In this document: positions 39,742 to 47,384 of the stretch, piece after piece
Numbering within the stretch: the stretch's first letter is position 1
Layout: every line of letters starts with the position of its first letter
Source: Roseburia_C sp900315735
Lineage (GTDB): Bacteria; Bacillota; Clostridia; Lachnospirales; Lachnospiraceae
DNA length: 64,000 nt
Strand: one strand, 5' to 3'
Assembly (NCBI GenBank): GCA_052118425.1
Contig: JBQKHF010000005.1
The notes under the pieces: model-generated
Databases searched by the model: none
Told to the model about the DNA's origin: nothing
Seen by the model: the letters and a program-made list of their open reading frames with translations, nothing else
Translations under genes and position numbers: made by a program

Positions 39742-41505
39742 CTACCGGTAGTAGTCCTTTAAATATTTTTTCACAATATCAAAAGGCGCAGGACCGATGG
39801 ACAACACTGCCTGGTGAAACTGTTTATCAGAATAGGAATCCCCGAAGGTTTCTTTGGCATAGTCCTTCAGCTGAAGGAATTCCAGGTAGCCAATATAATA
39901 TTTGAGATAATGAGCCGGCTCCGCTACGATATAGTCGTAGATTTCGGAGGCGGCTTCTTTATTGTCGATGCCATAATCACTTAAGAAGTCCTTAAGGTCA
40001 CTGAGGGTCCAGCCTTTTCCATGAATGGATAAATCCGCGGTGGCATAGAGGCTTAGAAGGGCAGACTGGTTGTGCATAAGGAGCGAAGCCTTTTCCTCCG
40101 GCAGACTGGCATAAGAGTAAGAAAGCATTTCCACATAAGTCGCCCAGCCCTCCACATAGCCGGGATAGTTGAGAATGCTTCGGATAGGTGCGCAGCCGGA
40201 AGCAGAAGTAGTGGTAGTCTGATAGAGATGTCCCGGGAATCCTTCGTGTGCCAGTGTGGTAAAAAGCTCAAAGCCTTCGTAGTGACTGCGGGGATTGATA
40301 TAGATGACATTATGGGAAATATCATCGATAGGGGCTGTCAGATAGAAGGCAGGTGCCATGGAATCCTGCATACAAGGATCCACGGAGCGGACAGAAAAAT
40401 CCGTAGAGACCGGCGGCAGGAAATCCGTTGTAATAGCAGAAGAAAGACAGGTAAGCATCTCTTCCGGGGTGGCATCCTTCAACGGAAAATCATCAGTAGT
40501 AAGAGAAATACCGGGATGGCTGGCGGCCAGCTCGCTGATGGCAAGAAGGTCAGCTTTCCGCTGGTTTTCAGTCATCTCTAAGAGCTCGTCAATAGAACGG
40601 GAAGAGCCGGTGGCATCGTAGACCAGGGTGGCATAGTAGTCTGAGCCATCTGGAAAATAGCAAAGACCGGCGGAGTTACTGCCACTGCCTTTATGTTCTA
40701 CCAGAAAATCCCGCAAGACTTCATAGGATGGCAGGACATATTCCGTAAAAGCCGCTTCATTTTCAGCACAGTAGGAAGTCTGTTCCTCTGCAGTCAAATC
40801 TGGAAGTTCCGCTATTTTATTGCGAAAGGTGGTAATCAGATAATGCTCAGAACTGTTATCACAAAAGGTATTTAAGTCTGCAATCAGCGTATCTGCCTGC
40901 GCATCTGATAGAAAAAGTCCCTCGCTGATTTTATTCTTTTCATAATCTAAGACAGAATCAAAGCAGGAGGGAATCAGCGAAAGCAGCGTCAGATAATCCT
41001 CTACATCTTTGCGGTCATAGAAATGGTATTCTGATAGCAGAACCGGAAGCTGGGCGGGAAATCCCGTGGAAGGCCGCAGAATTTCCGGGTAATAAGTATA
41101 GTCTGACTGACTGCGGTTAGAGGAGACATAGTCATTTAAAATATCATAGGTCAGCTTCTGCTCCGTAGTCAGCACCTCATAGTCATAGGACTGTAACCCA
41201 CAGGAGATATTTTCGATATTTAAGGCAGCCTGTTTTCTGGCATCGGCAGAATAATCCGGCAGAGCAAGTTTATAATCGGTAATGCCGTAGGCTTCCGGCT
41301 GGCTTAAGGTATAGTGAAGAGTCAGGGTATCGGAGGTTACTTCGCTTTGAAATAAAAGACCGGTATATTCCTCAAAAGAAATGGAATCCGGTGCAATATA
41401 ACCGGAATCAGAAGCCGACTGGTCTTTGCTGCACCCGCTTAGAAGAAACAGGGATAAAGCAAAGCAAATGGTTATCAGAATAGGAGAAATATATTTGTGC
41501 AGCAT
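39742..41505 (-). CDS. DUF885 family lipoprotein (putative peptidase)
   Basis: 587 residues. The signal peptide ends with lipobox LLSGC (Cys near 24), so the mature protein is membrane-tethered. The DUF885 domain contains the zinc-peptidase HExxH-like LAHEGFPGHLYQ near 408-419 and a later GYVEGWATYVE near 440. DUF885 enzymes resemble thermostable carboxypeptidases/dipeptidases. ATG 41505 is chosen over an upstream TTG because the hydrophobic signal starts there and GAGG precedes it. Confidence 0.88.
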   Translation of the reverse strand: MLHKYISPILITICFALSLFLLSGCSKDQSASDSGYIAPDSISFEEYTGLLFQSEVTSDTLTLHYTLSQPEAYGITDYKLALPDYSADARKQAALNIENISCGLQSYDYEVLTTEQKLTYDILNDYVSSNRSQSDYTYYPEILRPSTGFPAQLPVLLSEYHFYDRKDVEDYLTLLSLIPSCFDSVLDYEKNKISEGLFLSDAQADTLIADLNTFCDNSSEHYLITTFRNKIAELPDLTAEEQTSYCAENEAAFTEYVLPSYEVLRDFLVEHKGSGSNSAGLCYFPDGSDYYATLVYDATGSSRSIDELLEMTENQRKADLLAISELAASHPGISLTTDDFPLKDATPEEMLTCLSSAITTDFLPPVSTDFSVRSVDPCMQDSMAPAFYLTAPIDDISHNVIYINPRSHYEGFELFTTLAHEGFPGHLYQTTTTSASGCAPIRSILNYPGYVEGWATYVEMLSYSYASLPEEKASLLMHNQSALLSLYATADLSIHGKGWTLSDLKDFLSDYGIDNKEAASEIYDYIVAEPAHYLKYYIGYLEFLQLKDYAKETFGDSYSDKQFHQAVLSIGPAPFDIVKKYLKDYYR

Positions 41506-41675
41506 AGACGGCCTCGGATGAAGAGTGTTCAAAAAAGAATATGAAAAAAGTCAGATGGATATGACAAAAGAACGTGTTATGGCAGGAGAGGGTGTGCTAT
41601 AATCACCAGAGAAAGTAGTTCCTTCCGGGGAAACTGCATATAGTAGAGTAACAGAAAAGCAAAAGAGGTTCGAAA

Positions 41676-42290
41676 ATGAATTATCTATGGGGATCTATGA
41701 TTCTTGCGGGCGTGCTCTACGGTGCAATTAACGGAACACTACCGGAAGTGACCGAGGCGGCAGTAAATTCCGCCAAAGAGGCAGTGGCTTTGGCCATTAC
41801 GATGACAGGAGTCATGGCATTCTGGATGGGAATGATGAAAATTGCGGAATGCAGTGGCATTGTGAAAGCGGCAGTAAGGAAAATGCGGCCGGTGCTGACA
41901 TTTCTTTTCCCGGATATACCCGATGACCATCCTGCCAATCATTACATAGCAGTCAATATGATAGCCAATATGTTAGGCCTTGGCTGGGCGGCAACCCCGG
42001 CAGGCTTAAAGGCAATGCAGCAATTACAGGAGTTACATATTGTCAGACTTAAGGCAGCCGGAAAAAATATACAGAAGTATTCCGGAAATGCCACAAAGGA
42101 AATGTGTACCTTTTTGATTATCAATATATCGTCTCTGCAGCTAATTCCCATGAATATCGTGGCGTACCGCAGTCAGTACGGCTCGGTGCATCCCACCGCA
42201 GTGGTGGGACCGGGACTTGCAGCGACCATTATCAGTACAGTAACGGCAGTTATTTTCTGCCGGATTGTAAGTCGAAGGAGAACGGATTGA
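41676..42290 (+). CDS. spmA: Spore maturation protein A
   Basis: 204 residues, membrane protein with nucleoside-recognition/gate domain. VALAITMTGVMAFWMGMMKI near 37-56, FPDIPDDHPANHYIAVNMIAN near 75-95 and TKEMCTFLIINISSLQLIP near 140-158 are typical of SpmA. Together with SpmB it is needed for core dehydration during spore formation. A TATAAT at 41598-41603 lies about 70 bases upstream. The TGA overlaps the next ATG. Confidence 0.9.
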   Translation: MNYLWGSMILAGVLYGAINGTLPEVTEAAVNSAKEAVALAITMTGVMAFWMGMMKIAECSGIVKAAVRKMRPVLTFLFPDIPDDHPANHYIAVNMIANMLGLGWAATPAGLKAMQQLQELHIVRLKAAGKNIQKYSGNATKEMCTFLIINISSLQLIPMNIVAYRSQYGSVHPTAVVGPGLAATIISTVTAVIFCRIVSRRRTD

Positions 42291-42991
42291 TGTATACCAT
42301 AGGAATCATCGAACAGGATAAAGCATTGGGGGATGCCATGGAGCAGGTACTGGACGAAAAAGGCTATTTTACAGTACGGGCGGATTCCCTTACCGATGCG
42401 GAAGAACTATTTCAGCAGGTTATCGTGGATATGGTGGTATTAGATCTGGAGCAGAAGGAATTTGCCGGAAAAGAGGATGTGGCAGCAAAATGGGAGAATA
42501 CCTTACTTGCCCTGGTGCAGGAAAAACCGCTGCTGTTGATTCGTCCGGAGAAAACCGATTCCATTTTAGAGAAGTGTCAAAAATGCAGAGAGCGGGCAGA
42601 CGATTATATCAGAAAGCCATTTGATATGCAGGAATTTCGCATCCGGGTGGAAGTACGTCTGAGTAAGATTCCTGCAGAGAAAGAAAAAATAAGATATTTC
42701 TATTATGAAGAGATAACGCTGGATATCGAGAAGAGGCTGGCAGCCATTGGCGGGCAGACCACGAAGCTAACCAGAACAGAAGCCGCCATTTTAAAATGCC
42801 TGATACAGCGGAACGGACGCACCGTAACAAAGACTACACTGTTAGACGAAATCGCAGAGGACACACCGGACTGCGTGGAAAATTCCATCAAAGTCCACGT
42901 CAGTAACTTAAGACGGAAACTACGGGAATTAAGCGGCAGGGATTACATCGAAACCCGCAAGGGCGTAGGACTGCGTCTGCGGAAGCAGTAA
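42290..42991 (+). CDS. OmpR/PhoB-family response regulator with modified receiver
   Basis: 233 residues. The C-terminal winged helix (about 135-233) is clearly OmpR-type: LTRTEAAILKCL, TTLLDEIAEDTPDCVENSIK, VHVSNLRRKL and YIETRKGVGLRL. The receiver keeps an acidic patch (IIEQDKAL), the phospho-acceptor Asp (VVLDLEQ near 52) and Lys (RKPFDM near 105), but the conserved Thr/Ser after strand 4 is Arg (LLLIRPEK). No kinase follows. The start at 42290 overlaps the spmA stop and has GAAGGAG; the longer frame from 42104 lies in spmA. Placing a regulator between spmA and spmB is unusual. Confidence 0.85.
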   Translation: MYTIGIIEQDKALGDAMEQVLDEKGYFTVRADSLTDAEELFQQVIVDMVVLDLEQKEFAGKEDVAAKWENTLLALVQEKPLLLIRPEKTDSILEKCQKCRERADDYIRKPFDMQEFRIRVEVRLSKIPAEKEKIRYFYYEEITLDIEKRLAAIGGQTTKLTRTEAAILKCLIQRNGRTVTKTTLLDEIAEDTPDCVENSIKVHVSNLRRKLRELSGRDYIETRKGVGLRLRKQ

Positions 42992-43016
42992 AAATTTTCC
43001 GGATAAATTTTCCAGA

Positions 43017-43064
43017 TGAAATTCCCGGTTAGTGCAAATGTCGCATCTGGCGGGTTCATTTTTT
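43017..43064 (+). terminator. Terminator with competing hairpin
   Basis: TGAA..CCCG (43017-43027) pairs with CGGG-TTCA (43051-43058), followed by six T. An alternative stem CCAGATG (43012-43018) with CATCTGG (43044-43050) would disrupt it. Confidence 0.6.
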
Positions 43065-43133
43065 ATAAAAAGAGGCATGATAGTTCGCTGGTCTGCATAG
43101 AATGAAAAAGAAGCTCTTAGCAGGAGAATGAGG

Positions 43134-43658
43134 ATGCGCTTTCTTATGTTCCTGTCAGATGCCCTGATTCCGATACTGGTTTTCTATATCGTAGGCTTCG
43201 GCATTCTGATGAAGAAAAATGTATATGACGATTTCTTAAAGGGCGCAAAAGAAGGCATACAGACAGTAGTTGGAATCCTGCCAACGCTGGTGGGGCTTAT
43301 GGTAGCCGTGGGAATCCTAAGAGCATCCGGGCTGTTAGACTTTATATCCACAACCTGCATGGGCTGGACGAAACATATTGGAATCCCTTCCGAGCTTATC
43401 CCCATCGCCATTGTAAAAATGTTTTCCTCCTCGGCGGCAACCGGACTGCTGGTGGATTTATACAAGGAAGCCGGGTGTGATTCCTTTGTGGGGATGGCAG
43501 CCTCTATCATGTTAAGCTGCACAGAGACTATCTTTTATACCATGTCAATTTATTTTATGTCGGTAAAAGTACGAAAGACCGGATTTACACTTCCGGGAGC
43601 ATTGTTTGCTACCCTGGCAGGGATTGCGGCAAGTATCTTTTTGGCTGGGCAGGTGTAG
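43134..43658 (+). CDS. spmB: Spore maturation protein B
   Basis: 174 residues, membrane protein of the nucleoside-recognition family. YDDFLKGAKEGIQTVVGILP near 31-50, PIAIVKMFSSSAATGLLVDLY near 90-110 and SCTETIFYTMSIYF near 129-142 are typical SpmB blocks. The ATG at 43134 is seven bases from AGGAG; the ATG at 43128 is only one base away. Partner of SpmA, separated from it by a regulator gene and a terminator-like hairpin. Confidence 0.9.
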   Translation: MRFLMFLSDALIPILVFYIVGFGILMKKNVYDDFLKGAKEGIQTVVGILPTLVGLMVAVGILRASGLLDFISTTCMGWTKHIGIPSELIPIAIVKMFSSSAATGLLVDLYKEAGCDSFVGMAASIMLSCTETIFYTMSIYFMSVKVRKTGFTLPGALFATLAGIAASIFLAGQV

Positions 43659-43797
43659 ACTTTCCATAAATAGTGTGCTACACTTTTCCTAGATTCATGA
43701 AGATTGCGCAGGACTTCAGAGAATGAAAATGCAATTCTTCAAAAATCAGGAATAAAAGTGCTTGTAACTGCATATTGTGTAAGGTAGGAATAGAAAT

Positions 43798-43826
43798 TTG
43801 ACATTTGCAGAAGGAAGGACTATAAT
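43798..43826 (+). promoter_or_regulatory. Promoter of initiator tRNA
   Basis: TTGACA (43798-43803) and TATAAT (43821-43826), both perfect consensus, at 17 bases. Confidence 0.85.
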
Positions 43827-43845
43827 AACCTTTGCAAACAAATAA

Positions 43846-43919
43846 CGCGGGATGGAGCAGTCTGGAAGCTCGTCGGGCTCATAACCCGAAGGTCACAGGT
43901 TCAAATCCTGTTCCCGCAA
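43846..43919 (+). tRNA. Initiator tRNA-fMet (anticodon CAU)
   Basis: Cloverleaf with acceptor CGCGGGA/TCCCGCA, discriminator A, anticodon loop CTCATAA and T arm ACAGG/CCTGT. The unpaired C1-A72 and three consecutive G-C pairs (GGG/CCC) in the anticodon stem are the marks of an initiator. CCA is not encoded. Confidence 0.95.
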
Positions 43920-43925
43920 CTCTTT

Positions 43926-43954
43926 AACCACTGCCTTATAGGCGGTGGTTTTTT
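43926..43954 (+). terminator. Terminator of tRNA-fMet
   Basis: AACCACTGCC-TTATA-GGCGGTGGTT followed by T residues. Confidence 0.85.
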
Positions 43955-44058
43955 ACGCGAGTAATTCGTAAAATGTGTTTTTGGGCTATAAGAAAACTTT
44001 ACCAAGCATGTTTCTAGGCTATCGTGGGAACTTGCAAAGCGAGTTACTCGCGGGTTAT
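43955..44058. repeat. Inverted pair of REP-B repeats
   Basis: ACGCGAGTAATTCGTAAAAT then TGTGTTTTTGGGCTAT near 43955-43990 faces a reverse copy ending GCAAAGCGAGTTACTCGCGG near 44033-44053. Together they flank a short spacer upstream of the sortase gene. Confidence 0.5.
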
Positions 44059-44092
44059 TGCGGTAAGTAGAAGGAAAATAAGGGGTGTTACA

Positions 44093-44932
44093 ATGACGGG
44101 AAAGATTAAGAATGAGCGGAAGAAGAAAAAGCAGCAGAATATCCTGTTTCGGATTTTATTTCTGCTGGCGCTGGCAGTATTTTTGTATGCAGCAGTAAGG
44201 TTGATTCTGTATGGAATTACTTACTGGAAGGGAAGTCATGAATATAAGGGACTGCAAAAATATGTCAGCGGGCAGCCAAAGGATAAAGGCAGTACGGAAG
44301 ACAGTGGGGAATTTAACGTAGACTTTGCCGGCTTAAAGGAGCTGAACCCGGATTGTATCGGATGGATCCGGTTTGAGAATATTGATATCAGCTATCCGAT
44401 TATGCAGGGTGAGGATAATGAGTATTATCTGAAGCATACCTTTGAGGGACAGGCTGTAACGGCGGCAAGTATTTTCATGGATGTTAATAATCATTCTGAT
44501 TTTACCGATCAGAATACCTTCATTTATGGTCACAATATGAAGGATAAGACCATGTTTGGTAAATTAAATGACTATAAGGATGAGGAGTTTTATAAAGAGA
44601 ATCCGTATTTTTATATCTATACACCGGATTATACCTACCGCTATGAAATCTTTTCCTGTTACTTGGCAAGAGTCGATAATGAAATGGATTTTTATACCCA
44701 GTTTGCATCCAAAGAGCAGTTCCAGGAATTCTTAGACGGGGTAAAGGCGCAGTCTATGTATGATACCGGCGTAGAAGCAACCTCAGAGGATAAGGTAGTT
44801 ACCCTGATGACCTGTAACAAGGCAGGATATGATTACCGTTTTTTAGTACATGCAGTGCAGACAGAGGCAGTTCCAACCGGTGATACAGTACAGGCAGGGG
44901 ATAATGCAGGCACAGAAAGTGAAGCAGAATAA
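44093..44932 (+). CDS. srtB: Class B sortase
   Basis: 279 residues. An N-terminal membrane anchor (about 20-42) precedes a sortase B domain with catalytic His in TFIYGHNMKD near 147, Cys in VTLMTCNKAG near 245 and Arg in YDYRFLVHAV near 254. Sortases join surface proteins to peptidoglycan; no sorting-signal protein is next to it, and the surface proteins in this window use membrane helices instead. The ATG at 44093 follows AGGGG; the longer frame runs into the REP-B repeat. Confidence 0.9.
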   Translation: MTGKIKNERKKKKQQNILFRILFLLALAVFLYAAVRLILYGITYWKGSHEYKGLQKYVSGQPKDKGSTEDSGEFNVDFAGLKELNPDCIGWIRFENIDISYPIMQGEDNEYYLKHTFEGQAVTAASIFMDVNNHSDFTDQNTFIYGHNMKDKTMFGKLNDYKDEEFYKENPYFYIYTPDYTYRYEIFSCYLARVDNEMDFYTQFASKEQFQEFLDGVKAQSMYDTGVEATSEDKVVTLMTCNKAGYDYRFLVHAVQTEAVPTGDTVQAGDNAGTESEAE

Positions 44933-45026
44933 GAGAGCGTGATATTGAGTTGGGAAATAATGAGTAGTTCAGGCAGCAGAAAGAAAAAGTAGGTGGACTA
45001 CTTTGGATGAAACAGGAGGCAGCAGA

Positions 45027-45743
45027 ATGGATGGTATCGAGACATTGAAACAATGGGTAAAGGACTCAGATAATATTGTATTCTTTGGAGGCGCAGGCGT
45101 ATCTACAGAGAGCGGCATTCCGGATTTCCGGAGTGTGGACGGACTTTATAACCAGAAATACGATTATCCGCCGGAGACGATATTAAGCCACAGCTTTTAT
45201 ATGCGGAAAAAAGAAGAATTTTACCGCTTTTACCGGGACAAAATGCTGTGTCTGGATGCAAAGCCTAACGCAGCCCATAAGAAATTAGCTGAGCTTGAGG
45301 CAGCCGGTAAATTAAAGGCAGTAGTAACGCAGAATATCGATGGACTGCATCAGGCAGCCGGCAGCAAAAAGGTATTGGAGCTTCATGGCAGTGTCCATCG
45401 GAACTACTGTCAGAGCTGCGGAAAATTATTTGATGCCGAATATATTTTAAAGAGCAGTGGAATTCCAACCTGTGATGAATGCGGCGGCAGCATTAAGCCG
45501 GATGTGGTTTTATATGAGGAAGGCTTAGACCAGCAGACCTTAGAGGATGCGGTGTATTATATCAGCCATGCAGATATGCTCATTATCGGCGGTACTTCAC
45601 TGGCGGTATATCCGGCAGCAGGGCTTATTGATTATTACCGGGGCAATAAGCTGGTGTTGATTAATAAGTCTACCACACCATTGGACAGCCGGGCGGACTT
45701 GCTGATACAGGGCAGCATCGGAGCTGTGTTGTCAGAGGTCTGA
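45027..45743 (+). CDS. Sirtuin-family NAD-dependent protein deacylase
   Basis: 238 residues. GGAGVSTESGIPDFRS near 21-36, TQNIDGLHQAAGS near 100-112, catalytic His in LELHGSVH near 118, zinc Cys pairs CQSC and CDEC, and GGTSLAVYPAAGLI near 185. Typical bacterial Sir2. AGGAGG lies before the ATG at 45027; the frame upstream to 45003 has no ribosome site. Confidence 0.95.
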   Translation: MDGIETLKQWVKDSDNIVFFGGAGVSTESGIPDFRSVDGLYNQKYDYPPETILSHSFYMRKKEEFYRFYRDKMLCLDAKPNAAHKKLAELEAAGKLKAVVTQNIDGLHQAAGSKKVLELHGSVHRNYCQSCGKLFDAEYILKSSGIPTCDECGGSIKPDVVLYEEGLDQQTLEDAVYYISHADMLIIGGTSLAVYPAAGLIDYYRGNKLVLINKSTTPLDSRADLLIQGSIGAVLSEV

Positions 45744-45788
45744 AAGAGGCAGGAGAAATTACATATTAATATAGAAGAAAGGGACGAC

Positions 45789-45992
45789 ATGAATAATTAT
45801 CAATACGAAGTAGGCGATATTGTAAAATTAAAAAAACAGCATCCCTGTGGAAGCCAGGAGTGGGAAATTCTTCGTGTAGGAGCGGATTTCCGGTTGAAAT
45901 GCATGGGTTGTGACCATCAGATTATGATTGCAAGAAAACTGGTGGAGAAGAATACCAAAGGCCTTCGCAAAAAAAATGAAGCAGAATCGTAA
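45789..45992 (+). CDS. DUF951 family protein
   Basis: 67 residues: YEVGDIVKLKKQHPCGSQEWE, then ILRVGADFRLKCMGCDHQIM. A small conserved Firmicutes protein of unknown function with three Cys, usually near rpsF and ssb, as here. Confidence 0.88.
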   Translation: MNNYQYEVGDIVKLKKQHPCGSQEWEILRVGADFRLKCMGCDHQIMIARKLVEKNTKGLRKKNEAES

Positions 45993-46010
45993 GAATAATA
46001 AGAAAAACAC

Positions 46011-46039
46011 TTGCGAAACGAGTCAGATTATGCTATCAT
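46011..46039 (+). promoter_or_regulatory. Promoter of the rpsF-ssb-rpsR operon
   Basis: TTGCGA (46011-46016) and TATCAT (46034-46039) at 17 bases. Confidence 0.6.
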
Positions 46040-46063
46040 ATAGGCTCGTGATATGTAAAAATT

Positions 46064-46095
46064 CCTTGCTTCCCGCATAGACAGGAGGCCAGAGA
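46064..46095 (+). promoter_or_regulatory. Candidate S6:S18 autoregulatory leader hairpin
   Basis: GCTTCC pairs with GGAGGC around a loop beginning CGC in the rpsF leader (about 46069-46090). Ribosomal S6:S18 leaders carry a CCG in such a position. Structure and conservation were not tested. Confidence 0.35.
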
Positions 46096-46116
46096 CCAAA
46101 AGGAGGTAAATCTAGC

Positions 46117-46407
46117 ATGAACAAATATGAATTAGCACTTGTTGTGAATGCCAAGATCGAAGACGATGTCAGAACTGCTACAGTTGAGAGAGCAAAAGAG
46201 TATATCACTCGTGCAGGTGGAACTGTAACAGAAGTAGAAGAGTGGGGTAAGAAGAAATTAGCTTACGACATTCAGAAAATGAGCGACGGCTTCTACTATT
46301 TCATCCAGTTCGAGGCAGAATCATCTGTTCCGGCAGAAGTAGAGCAGAATGTTCGTATTATGGACAACGTACTTCGTTTCTTATGCGTTAGAAAAGACGA
46401 GGCATAA
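46117..46407 (+). CDS. rpsF: 30S ribosomal protein S6
   Basis: 96 residues: MNKYELALVVNAKIEDD, then VEEWGKKKLAYDIQKMSDGF and VRIMDNVLRFL, all typical of S6, which pairs with S18 on the 30S platform. Strong AAAGGAGGT ribosome site. First gene of rpsF-ssb-rpsR. Confidence 0.97.
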   Translation: MNKYELALVVNAKIEDDVRTATVERAKEYITRAGGTVTEVEEWGKKKLAYDIQKMSDGFYYFIQFEAESSVPAEVEQNVRIMDNVLRFLCVRKDEA

Positions 46408-46430
46408 ATAGAAGAGAAGGAGAAAGTGGT

Positions 46431-46871
46431 ATGAATAAAGTTATACTTATGGGACGTTTAACAAGAGACCCGGAGGTTCGTTACTCCAGCGGAGATAACC
46501 AGATGGCAATCGCAAGATATTCACTGGCTGTAGACCGCAGAGGCAGACGTGAAGGGAATGATGGGCAGACCGCTGATTTTATCAACTGCGTAGCATTTGG
46601 AAGAGCAGGAGAGTTTGCTGAGAAATATTTCCATAAAGGAATTAAGGTACTTGTAACAGGTCGTATCCAGACCGGAAGTTACACCAACAAAGACGGTCAG
46701 AAAGTATATACCACTGATGTCATAATAGAAGAGCAGGAATTTGCTGAGAGTAAATCAGCATCCGACAATGCAGGCGGTTTCGCACCGGCTGACAGACCTT
46801 CACCAAGCAGTGCAGGCGATGGATTTATGAATATCCCTGACGGAATTGATGAGGAATTACCATTTAACTAA
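46431..46871 (+). CDS. ssb: Single-stranded DNA-binding protein
   Basis: 146 residues. OB fold with MNKVILMGRLTRDPEVRYS, FINCVAFGRAGEFAEKYFHK and KVLVTGRIQTGSY; Gly/Ser-poor linker; acidic C-terminal tail ending DEELPFN, a variant of the usual DDDIPF protein-docking tip. Between rpsF and rpsR as in most Firmicutes. Confidence 0.97.
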   Translation: MNKVILMGRLTRDPEVRYSSGDNQMAIARYSLAVDRRGRREGNDGQTADFINCVAFGRAGEFAEKYFHKGIKVLVTGRIQTGSYTNKDGQKVYTTDVIIEEQEFAESKSASDNAGGFAPADRPSPSSAGDGFMNIPDGIDEELPFN

Positions 46872-46891
46872 ATCAATAGGAGGTAATAGCC

Positions 46892-47155
46892 ATGGCTTTC
46901 AATAAGACAGACAGAGATGGTGCGCCAATGAGAAGAAGAGGCGGAATGCACAGAAGAAAGAAAGTTTGTGTTTTCTGTGGAAAAGACAACACCATCGATT
47001 ATAAAGATGTAAATAAGTTAAAAAGATATATCTCTGAGAGAGGAAAGATCCTTCCAAGAAGAATCACAGGAAACTGTGCAAAACATCAGAGAGCTTTGAC
47101 AGTTGCTATCAAGAGAGCACGTCATATCGCAATTATGCCATACGTTCAGGATTAA
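46892..47155 (+). CDS. rpsR: 30S ribosomal protein S18
   Basis: 87 residues: KKVCVFCGKDNTIDYKDVN, RYISERGKILPRRITGNCAK and HQRALTVAIKRARHIAIMPY. The CxxC plus a later Cys indicate the zinc-type form. AGGAGGT ribosome site. Confidence 0.97.
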   Translation: MAFNKTDRDGAPMRRRGGMHRRKKVCVFCGKDNTIDYKDVNKLKRYISERGKILPRRITGNCAKHQRALTVAIKRARHIAIMPYVQD

Positions 47156-47186
47156 TTCTGAAACCGGCAGGTACACAATGTATACC

Positions 47187-47218
47187 AAAGGACGATTCGC
47201 AAGAATCGTCCTTTTTTT
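47187..47218 (+). terminator. Terminator of the rpsF operon
   Basis: AAAGGACGATTC-GCAA-GAATCGTCCTTT followed by T residues: a 12-pair stem with a GNRA loop. Confidence 0.95.
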
Positions 47219-47231
47219 ACGCGATGCCAAG

Positions 47232-47270
47232 CATCCGTAAGAAGCTGCCAGTGGCAGGTTCTGTAGGTGT
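47232..47270 (+). repeat. REP-A palindromic repeat, copy 4
   Basis: ATCCGTAAGAAGCTGCC, then AGTGGCAGGTTCTGTAGGT. It is directly preceded by a REP-B fragment TACGCGA at 47219-47225. Confidence 0.7.
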
Positions 47271-47384
47271 AGCGGGAAAAATCGCATGTCCGCATGCAGA
47301 TTTAAAATGTAAAGATTGTGAAGAAGTATTTTTTATAATATAATAAAAATAGAGTAACCAATACGATAAGAAGAGGAGTTATCT

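Noticed and set aside
42104..42289. N-terminal extension of the OmpR-type regulator
   Set aside because: Lies wholly inside spmA in another frame; GAAGGAG and the TGATG overlap fix the start at 42290.
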